A DNA stretch of 64,000 bases, taken from the IMG/VR virus record IMGVR_UViG_3300044797_000101, positions 1 through 64,000 of that record. One strand, 5' to 3'. The notes under the pieces are model-generated. The model saw only the letters and a program-made list of their open reading frames with translations, did no database searches and was not told the origin of the DNA. Source of the DNA: a virus. The translations under genes and the position numbers were made by a program. Shown piece by piece: positions 49,989-57,278 of the stretch; position 1 is the stretch's first letter, and each line of letters starts with the position of its first letter.

Positions 49989-50557
49989 TGCTTCTTAGCT
50001 TTCAGCTTTGCTTTCCATTCATCACGAAGCTTTTTACGGAATTCTTTATTTGACTTGTTCTTAGCCTTCTGAATCTCATTAAGGTCAAATTCAACCTCTT
50101 TGAATACCTTACTATCCTCATTCCACCAACTATAATTGTTCTTGACATCCCAATCCAAATTCGAAGGAACGTATCCATCTTTCTTAACCTTACGCATTAC
50201 GACTGGGGACAAGTTTTCATTGTGACCTGACTCAACCCAAGCATCATAGAGCTGCTGATACTTAGGATCATCAACGGTCCAATTAGCATAGAACTCATCA
50301 AAGTTGCACATAGGAAGTTTCCAGCGTTTAGCATACTTCCTTACTGCAGACCAAATAGAATGAGCATGACCTCTAAAGGCTAATGATTTCACTTTTTTGT
50401 TCCCCAAAATAATCTCTCTATTATCTTTATAATAATTTCGCTTATTTGACAAGCGTTTTTTTCTATTCTTCTTGTAATCTTTTCTACTCTGTTTGATGAT
50501 CTTCTTTTGATTATCCAAATAATATTGTCGCTTGTATTCTTTCCTACTCATTTCCAT
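49985..50557 (-). CDS. Putative homing-type endonuclease or DNA-binding protein
   Basis: 190 residues from the ATG at 50557 (a TTG at 50578 extends it by seven residues but lies inside the inverted repeat). A Lys/Arg/Tyr-rich N-terminus (EYKRQYYLDNQKKIIKQSRKDY) like those of the HNH proteins here, then WTVDDPKYQQLYDAWVESGH and GYVPSNLDWDVKNNYSWWN, a pattern seen in phage HNH-associated proteins. No catalytic HNH is evident. Confidence 0.65.
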   Translation of the reverse strand: MEMSRKEYKRQYYLDNQKKIIKQSRKDYKKNRKKRLSNKRNYYKDNREIILGNKKVKSLAFRGHAHSIWSAVRKYAKRWKLPMCNFDEFYANWTVDDPKYQQLYDAWVESGHNENLSPVVMRKVKKDGYVPSNLDWDVKNNYSWWNEDSKVFKEVEFDLNEIQKAKNKSNKEFRKKLRDEWKAKLKAKKQ

Positions 50558-50575
50558 ATGATTCTTTCCTTCTGC

Positions 50576-50645
50576 CAAATGAAGAAGTATCTATTCTCTC
50601 TATAGATCTATATAATATAAGGGTCTAAAGATACTTCTTCATTTG
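50576..50645. repeat. 17-bp perfect inverted repeat flanking 36 AT-rich bases
   Basis: CAAATGAAGAAGTATCT (50576-50592) and its exact complement (50629-50645). The loop contains TATAATAT-type sequence, so it may hold a promoter. There is no U-tract, so it is not a standard terminator. It sits between two genes. Confidence 0.85.
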
Positions 50646-50648
50646 ACA

Positions 50649-50828
50649 CTAACTAAGTATTGTGCTTTCTACGGTGTCCCTGAAGCTCTCATGTATTAGG
50701 ATCGTATCACAGTCCAAACATAATTCGATCCCGTTATGAGGTTGCTTCGTTGGATTTGGGAAGCTGTAAAAGAATAATCGGTTTTCTAATTTAGCCTGCT
50801 TGAGTATTGCTAGGGTTTTCTCGTTCAT
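50649..50828 (-). CDS. Small protein with CLDC
   Basis: 59 residues. NRLFFYSFPNPTKQPHNGIELCLDCDTILIHESFRD. One CxxC only. The stop lies four bases before the inverted repeat. Function unknown. Confidence 0.65.
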   Translation of the reverse strand: MNEKTLAILKQAKLENRLFFYSFPNPTKQPHNGIELCLDCDTILIHESFRDTVESTILS

Positions 50829-51397
50829 ATTAGTCTTCCAACACTGTATTTAATTAAATGACAGTTCATGCAAACGACGTTGCATTTCTGAAGCTCAGTA
50901 AGTAAGGTTGATGTTTCGCCAAGGATCATCTTAGAGAGCGTTTTATGTCTCGAAGGTGTTTGCCTATAGGAAAACGTCATAGCCACTCTAGGAAATGATC
51001 CCTTACATTCTAGGCACGCTTGAGAGATAGCTTCAGTGACAATCTTCGTATTAATCTCACGAAGAGCATCCTCAACCTGTTTCTGTTCAATGCGACGCTT
51101 CGTGCGTTCCTTACGTGAAACAACCATCTCTAAATATTTTAGGCGATCACCCTTCTTGAGCATGTACATCTCAGTTGTCGATGTACCTTCAGGAATTTTA
51201 GATGAGACCTCATATTTCCCACGACCAGCAGGACGTAAGAATCCACCGATCAACATCATGCTACGATGACCATCAACGGTTCCAGGGGAAATACCTTTGA
51301 CCCTAGCAAATTGTTGAAGATCAGACCGTTTGATAACGTGTCCGATCTCGTGCTTATTTATAAAATCAACGACTTGTTTCCAATAGCTATCGCTCAT
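50825..51397 (-). CDS. Winged-helix/zinc protein with DRLKYLE motif
   Basis: 190 residues. The N-terminal 75 residues look like a winged helix (IGHVIKRSDLQQFARVKGI...GRGKYEVSSKIP). Then LKKGDRLKYLEMVVSRKERTKRR, a basic helix, and a C-terminal CLECKGSFP...VVCMNCH, an HNH-like zinc site that appears incomplete. DNA binding is likely. The YLE motif here is internal. Confidence 0.72.
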   Translation of the reverse strand: MSDSYWKQVVDFINKHEIGHVIKRSDLQQFARVKGISPGTVDGHRSMMLIGGFLRPAGRGKYEVSSKIPEGTSTTEMYMLKKGDRLKYLEMVVSRKERTKRRIEQKQVEDALREINTKIVTEAISQACLECKGSFPRVAMTFSYRQTPSRHKTLSKMILGETSTLLTELQKCNVVCMNCHLIKYSVGRLI

Positions 51398-51593
51398 CGG
51401 CTTTCATCTCCAAGTACTTAAGATTATCCACTGGTGCATAACCTGGACACTTGCGACACGAGCATTCTCCAAAGCCTATCTTCTGATTGTCCATGCCAAA
51501 ATCCCTAACGTTAATATGGAACTTAGCATTATGCGGACAATAGCGACAAGGCTCTTCCGCTAAATACTTAGGATAATCATACCAGCGTTTCAT
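51387..51593 (-). CDS. Zinc-knuckle protein, tail VDNLKYLE (array member 8)
   Basis: 68 residues. N-terminal Tyr-rich segment, CRYCPHNAKFHINV, CSCRKCPGYAPVDNLKYLEMKADER. Last of eight tandem family members in transcription order. Confidence 0.88.
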   Translation of the reverse strand: MKRWYDYPKYLAEEPCRYCPHNAKFHINVRDFGMDNQKIGFGECSCRKCPGYAPVDNLKYLEMKADER

Positions 51594-51778
51594 TGATTTG
51601 TAAACCCCCCGTCTGAAAGTTTTTCAATAAATAAAAGATTATCAGGTCTAAAGACCTGACATGGACAAATGCTACCATTCTTCTCAACAAAGCCAGCACA
51701 CTGAAACAACCAATCACCATTAAAATTATGTATCTTTTGAGCATGCCCACACTTGCATGGGTACTCTCTACTTAACAT
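51590..51778 (-). CDS. Zinc-knuckle protein, tail PDNLLFIE (array member 7)
   Basis: 62 residues. CKCGHAQKIHNFNG, CAGF, CPCQVFRPDNLLFIEKLSDGGFTNQ. Confidence 0.88.
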   Translation of the reverse strand: MLSREYPCKCGHAQKIHNFNGDWLFQCAGFVEKNGSICPCQVFRPDNLLFIEKLSDGGFTNQ

Positions 51779-51977
51779 TGTTTAACAACTCCAACGTCTT
51801 TAGGTTGTCTGGTTCAAAATTTGGGCACATGCAAATCTTTTCATTTGTAGTGGGATTTGGATAATCCTTATACTCAAAACAGATACGACCATTGATCCCA
51901 TATCCCTTGATAGCATCCTCAACGGTTGAGTGCATCTTGTTTCGATGACCACACTTACATATGAAGTTATCGTTCAC
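51768..51977 (-). CDS. Zinc-knuckle protein, tail PDNLKTLE (array member 6)
   Basis: 69 residues from a GTG at 51977. CKCGHRNKMHSTVE, C, CMCPNFEPDNLKTLELLNNVK. Overlaps both neighbours by 11 bases. Confidence 0.86.
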   Translation of the reverse strand: MNDNFICKCGHRNKMHSTVEDAIKGYGINGRICFEYKDYPNPTTNEKICMCPNFEPDNLKTLELLNNVK

Positions 51978-52125
51978 TCTGCATCTCCAGGTATCTAAGA
52001 TTGTCTTGCACATAATCATTACACCTGCAAATTGGTTTACCACAGAACTTAAATACGTTAGTTTCCTCCATAGCATGACATCCTCTCGGATGACCACAGC
52101 TACAGGGATAATCGTTATCTATCAT
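51967..52125 (-). CDS. Zinc-knuckle protein, tail QDNLRYLE (array member 5)
   Basis: 52 residues, one of the shortest complete members: CSCGHPRGCHAMEE, C, CRCNDYVQDNLRYLEMQSER. Confidence 0.86.
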   Translation of the reverse strand: MIDNDYPCSCGHPRGCHAMEETNVFKFCGKPICRCNDYVQDNLRYLEMQSER

Positions 52126-52312
52126 TATTAAGCCTATCCTCTAAGTATCTTAGGTTGTCACCTTTAAATTTAGTACAAATGCTTGCAGCCACCATAAATC
52201 CATTCATGCTTGCGTAAAATCCTTTGTCAGCCCAACAGATTGCGCAATGAAGACCAATGATATGATCTTCGTAATTATGATTGCAGTTTTTGCACGGATA
52301 CAGTAGGTCCAA
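52115..52312 (-). CDS. Zinc-knuckle protein, tail GDNLRYLE (array member 4)
   Basis: 65 residues, apparently from a TTG at 52312 because no ATG or GTG precedes the knuckle. CKNCNHNYEDHIIGLHCAIC, C, FKGDNLRYLEDRLNNDR. The start codon is less certain than the gene. Confidence 0.82.
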   Translation of the reverse strand: MDLLYPCKNCNHNYEDHIIGLHCAICWADKGFYASMNGFMVAASICTKFKGDNLRYLEDRLNNDR

Positions 52313-52457
52313 TTGCCTTCTCCAGTGTCAACAGATTGTCTGGTTTAAACTCATCACAAAGGCACATGAAGCATCCAGCATATTGCCACGCTATGCTCTC
52401 TTTAAAGTTATGATTGAACTCCTCGTGCGAGCACTTACAAATGCGTACGATCTGCAC
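52275..52457 (-). CDS. Zinc-knuckle protein, tail PDNLLTLE (array member 3)
   Basis: 60 residues from a GTG at 52457, seven bases after GGAG. CKCSHEEFNHNFK, C, CLCDEFKPDNLLTLEKAIGPTVS. Confidence 0.85.
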   Translation of the reverse strand: MQIVRICKCSHEEFNHNFKESIAWQYAGCFMCLCDEFKPDNLLTLEKAIGPTVSVQKLQS

Positions 52458-52596
52458 TTGAATACTCCAATGATTTGAGGTTGTTCATAAAGAACTTAGT
52501 GCAAGTACAAAAGCCACATTCTAATACTAGATCTTGTCTATAATAATGATGCATCCAATCAGGATGGTTGCAATCACACACTCTTGTTATTAACAC
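52435..52596 (-). CDS. Zinc-knuckle protein, tail MNNLKSLE (array member 2)
   Basis: 53 residues from a GTG at 52596. CDCNHPDWMHHYY, CGFCTCTKFFMNNLKSLEYSSADRTHL. The tail is diverged (Asn for Asp, Ser for Tyr). Confidence 0.82.
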   Translation of the reverse strand: MLITRVCDCNHPDWMHHYYRQDLVLECGFCTCTKFFMNNLKSLEYSSADRTHL

Positions 52597-52768
52597 TTAA
52601 TGCCTCAAGGTATTTAAGATTGTCTAATTTAAAATTATGAGAGGAAGCTTTAAATCGTAACGAGAATCGAGGATACTTACCAGCATTCCAACAGGCAAGA
52701 CAACCACTTGCTCCGTGGCGATCGTGTTCATGACCGCAAATACAGATATTAGATTCGGAGTGACTCAA
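52574..52768 (-). CDS. Zinc-knuckle protein, tail LDNLKYLE (array member 1)
   Basis: 64 residues from a TTG at 52768. CICGHEHDRHGASGCLAC, a basic insert, FKLDNLKYLEALSVNNKSV. First of the tandem eight in transcription order. Confidence 0.82.
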   Translation of the reverse strand: MSHSESNICICGHEHDRHGASGCLACWNAGKYPRFSLRFKASSHNFKLDNLKYLEALSVNNKSV

Positions 52769-53189
52769 GGCTATTCACCATAGGAACACCGTAGCGTTTA
52801 CAAACAATATCTACGTTGCCCTTACGCCAAAAGCCATCAGGACAACAAACGGTGAGTTTACCTGATCGTGCATGAAGTCCCAATTCCATTAAGGATATTG
52901 GGGATTTTGTGGTAGGATCGAAATACATTACAATATTGGTGGCATCTTCCATAGCAGTTAGTTCCCAATCAACCTGCTGTCTAAATTGGGGATTCTCAAT
53001 AGTCTGCACCCAGCATGAATCCCAATCATCCCTACGAGGATTAAGGATCAATCCTTCTCTGTCCTCAAGCGCTTTAGATAGACGAGATTGCCAGTTGTCA
53101 GCCTTACCCATCTCTATTGAACCTGCAAGAAAGATGCGCTGCTGCTTCGGGATTAGCAGATAAGTATTAGGTGCTTTGATCTCAATCAT
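52749..53189 (-). CDS. Nucleoside 2-deoxyribosyltransferase-like enzyme
   Basis: 146 residues. IFLAGSIEMGKADNWQ, LNPRRDDWDSCWVQ, QVDWELTAMEDA and SPISLMELGLHA (candidate catalytic Glu) are the family motifs, with CCPDGFWRKGNVDIVCKRYG at the end. Members exchange bases between deoxynucleosides or hydrolyse them. It could complement deoC and dCMP deaminase in nucleotide recycling. Confidence 0.9.
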   Translation of the reverse strand: MIEIKAPNTYLLIPKQQRIFLAGSIEMGKADNWQSRLSKALEDREGLILNPRRDDWDSCWVQTIENPQFRQQVDWELTAMEDATNIVMYFDPTTKSPISLMELGLHARSGKLTVCCPDGFWRKGNVDIVCKRYGVPMVNSLESLRI

Positions 53190-53304
53190 ATATTACCCAT
53201 TTATGACTTCCACAAACTTTACACGCACCTGATGAAGACGTTGGATCTTCAGAGACAGGATCAAATGGTATTTTCATTCCGCACTCTTTACAGAAGAATG
53301 TCAT
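53182..53304 (-). CDS. Mini zinc-ribbon protein
   Basis: 40 residues. CKECGMKIPFD and CKVCGSHKW form a minimal zinc ribbon. ATGA overlap with the upstream gene. Confidence 0.7.
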   Translation of the reverse strand: MTFFCKECGMKIPFDPVSEDPTSSSGACKVCGSHKWVIYD

Positions 53305-53543
53305 TTAAGCAAGCCAGCCTCACGAAGACGTTCGTCTTCTTTAAGCTTTGTAAGATCATCATGCTGAGCTGTAATAGCATCATCATGATCTCCAACCCAA
53401 GATTGAAGTGTAGCTAAAGCTGCTTCACCTTTTTCAATGCGTCCCACGAAATACCAAGCTTCTGTAACAGCCGTACTAGCTAACGTGCCAATCAGTGAGA
53501 TTAGAAACCAATACTTACTTATAAGCTTAAAGATCTTTTCCAT
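53301..53543 (-). CDS. Single-pass membrane protein with coiled coil
   Basis: 80 residues. Hydrophobic stretch (YWFLISLIGTLASTAVTEAWYFV), then helical GEAALATLQSWVGDHDDAITAQHDDLTKL. Comparable in layout to the protein at 10554. Function unknown. Confidence 0.68.
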   Translation of the reverse strand: MEKIFKLISKYWFLISLIGTLASTAVTEAWYFVGRIEKGEAALATLQSWVGDHDDAITAQHDDLTKLKEDERLREAGLLK

Positions 53544-54124
53544 TAAAAGAAATCTCCTGCATGATCTCCACCAAAGAACCCATCATCTTCCATATCCTCA
53601 TCTTCATAATCATAACGATCTGGATAGCTAACAACAGGAGCTGGATTCGATCCACCACGTTTAGTGTACTTACACTCTGGAAACTCAGAGCAACCAAGGA
53701 ATGTATTACCAGTTAAGCTATTAACTCGTTCTACTAGAAACCCACCATCTTTATCTTCTGGACATCTTTCAGCCCTATCACATTCTTGAATAGGTGGATC
53801 AATTTCATCGTGTGAAGGATCTCCACATGGACCATCTGAAATATCTACAACATCACATGAGTGATCGTAGACCTGAGGAGCAACAGGTTCTTCAACTGCC
53901 CTAAGTCTACGTGCATTCTCTAGATGATGAGACAAGATCTCAACTGAATCAGGCCAAGATCCATCAAGCACTGCTGCTTTATAACTAAGCTCTTCCTCTG
54001 CATTCCAACGGCTATCGAAGACGGACTCGAACCATTCACGATGCTCTAATGGAATTAGGGGAAGGACATGCTTAAATCGTTTATAATCGATACAGAATTT
54101 ACATTGACATGGTTTATCGCTCAT
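53543..54124 (-). CDS. Protein with topoisomerase-type C4 zinc finger
   Basis: 193 residues. The Cys-rich N-terminus (CQCKFC) is followed by a helical middle. CPEDKDGGFLVERVNSL..TFLGCSEFPEC is the C4 finger found at the C-terminus of bacterial topoisomerase I. No topoisomerase domain is attached. The acidic C-terminus ends DGFFGGDHAGDFF. Could bind single-stranded DNA. Confidence 0.8.
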   Translation of the reverse strand: MSDKPCQCKFCIDYKRFKHVLPLIPLEHREWFESVFDSRWNAEEELSYKAAVLDGSWPDSVEILSHHLENARRLRAVEEPVAPQVYDHSCDVVDISDGPCGDPSHDEIDPPIQECDRAERCPEDKDGGFLVERVNSLTGNTFLGCSEFPECKYTKRGGSNPAPVVSYPDRYDYEDEDMEDDGFFGGDHAGDFF

Positions 54125-54333
54125 TGGATTATCCCTTGTTTTCGTTGTTCAGTTAAGATATTAGCGTATTGCCAACCAAGCTTACTGAGTGCTGCGTCAA
54201 TGGCATGAAACGACGTATACAGCTCTAGCTTCATCGCTCGTTGCTTAAGAGCTGATAGATCATAGATAAGCTCATTAATAGCGAGGTTGCGAGCTGCTAA
54301 TGCTTTCTTTTCTTTAGCTGTCCACTTTTTCAT
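54121..54333 (-). CDS. Small helical protein
   Basis: 70 residues from the ATG at 54333 (MKKWTAKEKK). Two or three helices, no Cys. No family recognised. Confidence 0.65.
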   Translation of the reverse strand: MKKWTAKEKKALAARNLAINELIYDLSALKQRAMKLELYTSFHAIDAALSKLGWQYANILTEQRKQGIIQ

Positions 54334-54479
54334 TTGCTTATCGTTCTCCCAATTAACCAAGATCCACCAATAACTATGGCAAGCAGTGGAAACCACAATG
54401 TTTTTATCATCAGTAAAAAGGCTACCACGTAAAGTGTGAAGAAAGCTAAGCCCTTTAAAATGTATTTAAGATCTTTCAT
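54330..54479 (-). CDS. Small two-helix membrane protein
   Basis: 49 residues with hydrophobic stretches LAFFTLYVVAFLLMI and LWFPLLAIVIGGSWLIG. ATGA overlaps at both ends tie it to its neighbours. Confidence 0.68.
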   Translation of the reverse strand: MKDLKYILKGLAFFTLYVVAFLLMIKTLWFPLLAIVIGGSWLIGRTISK

Positions 54480-54849
54480 TGCGTGCCTTCTCTCTTGCAA
54501 GTTGAGTTGCTTTACGTACCCGTTCCTTCTCTTCTTCTAAAGCAAGTTCATGTAAGCAATTCTCAATTTGATTATAAACTATTCTTTGAGTCTCACCTGA
54601 AAAGTGCATTCCTTCATTAACTCTAAGATCATGTGCAACAAATCGTGAACCATCGTGTTCAAGGTAAAACCCATCCCACATATAAAGATGATATGCTGGA
54701 ATCTCTTCTACTATCACAGACTTGTATTCACCACTCAGCATCATCTTTGATACATCTATATTATATAACGCATATTCTCTAATAACAACAGAACTCTTTT
54801 CACCATTCTTATCTACTGTAATCAAATGAAGAGGTTTATAGGTATTCAT
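54466..54849 (-). CDS. Hypothetical protein
   Basis: 127 residues: beta-rich N-terminal part (HLITVDKNGEKSSVVIREYA), YHLYMWDGFYLEHDGSRF, then a highly charged helix ending KATQLAREKARNERS. No family. Confidence 0.7.
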   Translation of the reverse strand: MNTYKPLHLITVDKNGEKSSVVIREYALYNIDVSKMMLSGEYKSVIVEEIPAYHLYMWDGFYLEHDGSRFVAHDLRVNEGMHFSGETQRIVYNQIENCLHELALEEEKERVRKATQLAREKARNERS

Positions 54850-54929
54850 TTATCAAACAGGATATGCAAGCCAACATACACTGCTCCTCCGATTAGTACT
54901 ACTGCAGCAATTGCTGTTGTGCTATCCAT
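54846..54929 (-). CDS. Very small membrane protein
   Basis: 27 residues: one transmembrane helix (IAAVVLIGGAVYVGLHILF). Start abuts the preceding gene, and its stop overlaps the next ATG. Short, but the coupling supports it. Confidence 0.5.
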   Translation of the reverse strand: MDSTTAIAAVVLIGGAVYVGLHILFDK

Positions 54930-55111
54930 TAATCACGATCTAATGAGACCTTAAAAAAGGGAAAGCCATGAAGTGAATCAATCATCCAATGTCTATCACA
55001 GGGACAAACAGCTTCAAAGACAGTTGCACCGCTCACGATATCAATGAACAAGCTATGCAATATCTTCATTCGCCAATGAAAATTCATCCTACAAAGTAGT
55101 GGTGTTTTCAT
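54929..55111 (-). CDS. Small hypothetical protein with CPCD
   Basis: 60 residues, FEAVCPCDRHWMIDSLHGFPFF near the C-terminus. Resembles small phage proteins with a CxC-x-R-x-W motif. Function unknown. Confidence 0.65.
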   Translation of the reverse strand: MKTPLLCRMNFHWRMKILHSLFIDIVSGATVFEAVCPCDRHWMIDSLHGFPFFKVSLDRD

Positions 55112-55326
55112 TTACCGATGTTCTTTGTTGCTTCTTTAATATATAACACCGTCATTTCATTGTAATCTTTAAGCAGCTTCATATAGCTCTCAAACCAATA
55201 ATCAGTATGTTTCTTATCCATATCCATCAATGGTTTGTACAAGCGTTCAATTTTAGATGATCCAAGTGCAATACCAATCAGCAACCCAATGTACAATCCA
55301 ACAAGAAGCCATATGAAGATAATCAT
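55108..55326 (-). CDS. Single-pass membrane protein
   Basis: 72 residues: IIFIWLLVGLYIGLLIGIALG then a helical cytoplasmic part. No family. Confidence 0.68.
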   Translation of the reverse strand: MIIFIWLLVGLYIGLLIGIALGSSKIERLYKPLMDMDKKHTDYWFESYMKLLKDYNEMTVLYIKEATKNIGK

Positions 55327-55487
55327 CGCACGTATTCCTCAAAGCTTAACTTGCACTTGTGGCATTCATTTCGTAGGTAAGTATTCTTAAGGTATACGAA
55401 GTGATGGATACAAAATACCTCTCGGAAAAACTGCTTCCAGGTCTTAGTTACCTTGGGTTTACATGCTTCACAATCATAATTACTCAT
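55323..55487 (-). CDS. Small CxxC protein
   Basis: 54 residues. CEAC near the N-terminus and CHKCKL near the C-terminus, separated by an aromatic-rich segment (FFREVFCIHHFVYL). Likely one zinc site. Confidence 0.65.
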   Translation of the reverse strand: MSNYDCEACKPKVTKTWKQFFREVFCIHHFVYLKNTYLRNECHKCKLSFEEYVR

Positions 55488-55806
55488 TAGTATCTCCTAC
55501 CTTATGTTCGTTGATCATTGTCCACTTGCCATCGATCTTCGTATATGTTTGAGCTGTCAATCCTAAAATAAACCTTGTGTTATCAGGTACACCGTTTTCT
55601 AAATCATAAGCATGGTTATAAGGTTTAAGATTAGCGACAAACTGGATCGCTTTCTTTTCATCATCAATCTCAACGAAGTGACTCTGACCTTGTGTCTCAA
55701 AGCAATGGAACGTAACATTGGGACTTCCGTGGATATTAGATCCGCACACAACTGGAGTGCGAATAGCTACAGTATACAAGATCGCATAGATGAATACAGG
55801 TGTCAT
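55480..55806 (-). CDS. Small secreted protein
   Basis: 108 residues with a signal-like N-terminus (FIYAILYTVAIRTPVVC). Mature domain beta-rich, two or more Cys. Follows the HAD gene. Function unknown. Confidence 0.65.
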   Translation of the reverse strand: MTPVFIYAILYTVAIRTPVVCGSNIHGSPNVTFHCFETQGQSHFVEIDDEKKAIQFVANLKPYNHAYDLENGVPDNTRFILGLTAQTYTKIDGKWTMINEHKVGDTNE

Positions 55807-56327
55807 ATTAGTATCAAGGGTTGATGATACTCTGGATTGAAGTGTTTGATGATCTTAAAGGCATCCTGCATGTTTAACCCGATCCAGGAATCCGTTAGGT
55901 ATTGGTTGGCAAAATTCTTTTTATCCTCAAGATAGAAGATGGGATGATCATCGACAGCTATCCAAGCTTCTACATCTTTCTGATCTTCAAGCCACCACAT
56001 GATCTCCATGTTACGCGAACTAGAAAATTTACGAGGCGTAATACCAATGAGCCTTGAACTCGGAAGACGGAAGATCTTAAATAGCTCTTTAAACTGAGGA
56101 AGACTAAATTGAGCTCCCCAAGCTGAAGAGATAACGATCTTCAAATCTGGTACCTGCTTAAGGATATACCCGAGCACCCACATATTATTATAATTAACAC
56201 TCTGTTTCATATGAAATAGATCTGCATCACTTAACGTATCAGCAGCTGGTTTTTTCTTATCCATGATAGATAAGAAATGCTGTTTGCTGTTTAGTACGCC
56301 ATCAAAATCTAGGAATAATACTTTCAT
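55803..56327 (-). CDS. HAD-like phosphatase of the RNA-repair-associated type
   Basis: 174 residues. LFLDFDGVLN (Asp7, Asp9), IVISSAWGAQ (motif II Ser) and AWIAVDDHPIF (motif IV Asp pair). Spacing and VLN start match the HAD domain associated with multi-domain RNA-repair proteins. May remove terminal phosphates before ligation by the RNA ligase at 44793, which is inferred. Confidence 0.85.
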   Translation of the reverse strand: MKVLFLDFDGVLNSKQHFLSIMDKKKPAADTLSDADLFHMKQSVNYNNMWVLGYILKQVPDLKIVISSAWGAQFSLPQFKELFKIFRLPSSRLIGITPRKFSSSRNMEIMWWLEDQKDVEAWIAVDDHPIFYLEDKKNFANQYLTDSWIGLNMQDAFKIIKHFNPEYHQPLILI

Positions 56328-56443
56328 TGGACCCTCGTCGTAGATTTGTAATTAGGATCGTCATACATCCTCATATTACAATCAATCAATGCAATTAAAC
56401 GATCAGGTGTGATAGCACATCCGTACGTCATAAATGTAATCAT
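56324..56443 (-). CDS. Very small hypothetical protein
   Basis: 39 residues, ITFMTYGCAITPDRLIALIDC. Coupled by ATGA overlaps to both neighbours. Function unknown. Confidence 0.5.
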   Translation of the reverse strand: MITFMTYGCAITPDRLIALIDCNMRMYDDPNYKSTTRVQ

Positions 56444-56652
56444 TCTATCCCCTTAAACCAGAATGCGTCAATCCAATCTGGTGTCATATCTGTCTTAATC
56501 CATTGTCCTGATGAACCCTCTTCGAATACTCTCTTGATCTCTGTCACTGTCATTGTTTGAGTAACCATGAAAGCATACAGTATCATCTGATCAGCTATTT
56601 GCTCATCAAATGGATTATCCTTAAGTTTTACCTTGTCGCCAATTTTAAACAT
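56440..56652 (-). CDS. Small SH3/KOW-like protein
   Basis: 70 residues. MFKIGDKVKLKDNPFD opens a beta-barrel-like fold, and the rest is compact with Trp/Asp (IKTDMTPDWIDAFWF). No exact family. Confidence 0.65.
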   Translation of the reverse strand: MFKIGDKVKLKDNPFDEQIADQMILYAFMVTQTMTVTEIKRVFEEGSSGQWIKTDMTPDWIDAFWFKGIE

Positions 56653-56653
56653 A

Positions 56654-56749
56654 TTAGTGAGTGAGCCTCGCGCCTAGAATGCCTAGGAACATTACAATAA
56701 TTATAACTAAGACCTTTACTGGATCTGGTAAATCTTTAAAGTCTTTCAT
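56654..56749 (-). CDS. Very small membrane protein
   Basis: 31 residues: DLPDPVKVLVIIIVMFLGILGARL, one helix. Adjacent to several other tiny membrane genes. Confidence 0.5.
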   Translation of the reverse strand: MKDFKDLPDPVKVLVIIIVMFLGILGARLTH

Positions 56750-57060
56750 ACCACTTCCGATGCGTAATATTCAGGTCGACTTTCAGACGTTACTACAAAT
56801 TTCTTAATTAAACCATCGGGACATTTGATAGTGACATCCACTTCAGACCCGCCTGCGCATGTGTAATCACCTTCTGCATCCCATTCTTCTACAGCTTTTT
56901 GGGCTGCATCCTCAGCGTCATGAGCATTGATTTTCATGGCATCCTCTTCAAAATCATCACCATGATAATCCTTAATCAAGACTAAATAAATTGGAGGGCA
57001 TTTATGATGTTCAGGGAATGACATGTAAGCGTGGCATGTATTACAGAATGATGAACTCAT
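56746..57060 (-). CDS. Hypothetical zinc-binding protein
   Basis: 104 residues from the ATG at 57060, coupled by ATGA to the gene upstream. N-terminal CNTCHAYMSFPEHHKC, then an alpha/beta domain (YLVLIKDYHGDD...AHDAEDAAQKAVEEW). No family recognised. Confidence 0.7.
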   Translation of the reverse strand: MSSSFCNTCHAYMSFPEHHKCPPIYLVLIKDYHGDDFEEDAMKINAHDAEDAAQKAVEEWDAEGDYTCAGGSEVDVTIKCPDGLIKKFVVTSESRPEYYASEVV

Positions 57061-57278
57061 TTGAACCACGCTGTCCAATACATGAACAACCCTGTTTCAG
57101 GATCAGTCATTTCATGTAGTGTTGCCAACGCAATCTTGTTATCAACTGGATGAGTAGCACCAGTGTTCTTATCAACTGCAACCAATTTCTTGTTAGCTTT
57201 CAATGCTTTGGCTTGACGATCAGTCAATGACATTGAACCACGTTGAAAGTAGAATGAATTCTTGATATTGATCTTCAT
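57057..57278 (-). CDS. Small hypothetical protein
   Basis: 73 residues. RQAKALKANKKLVAVDKNTGATHPVDNKIA. Mixed fold, no motif. Confidence 0.6.
   Translation of the reverse strand: MKINIKNSFYFQRGSMSLTDRQAKALKANKKLVAVDKNTGATHPVDNKIALATLHEMTDPETGLFMYWTAWFK

Noticed and set aside
54846-54929. The 27-codon membrane ORF as noise
   Set aside because: Not rejected outright. It is kept at low confidence because its stop overlaps the next start and its start abuts the previous gene, like other real junctions here.
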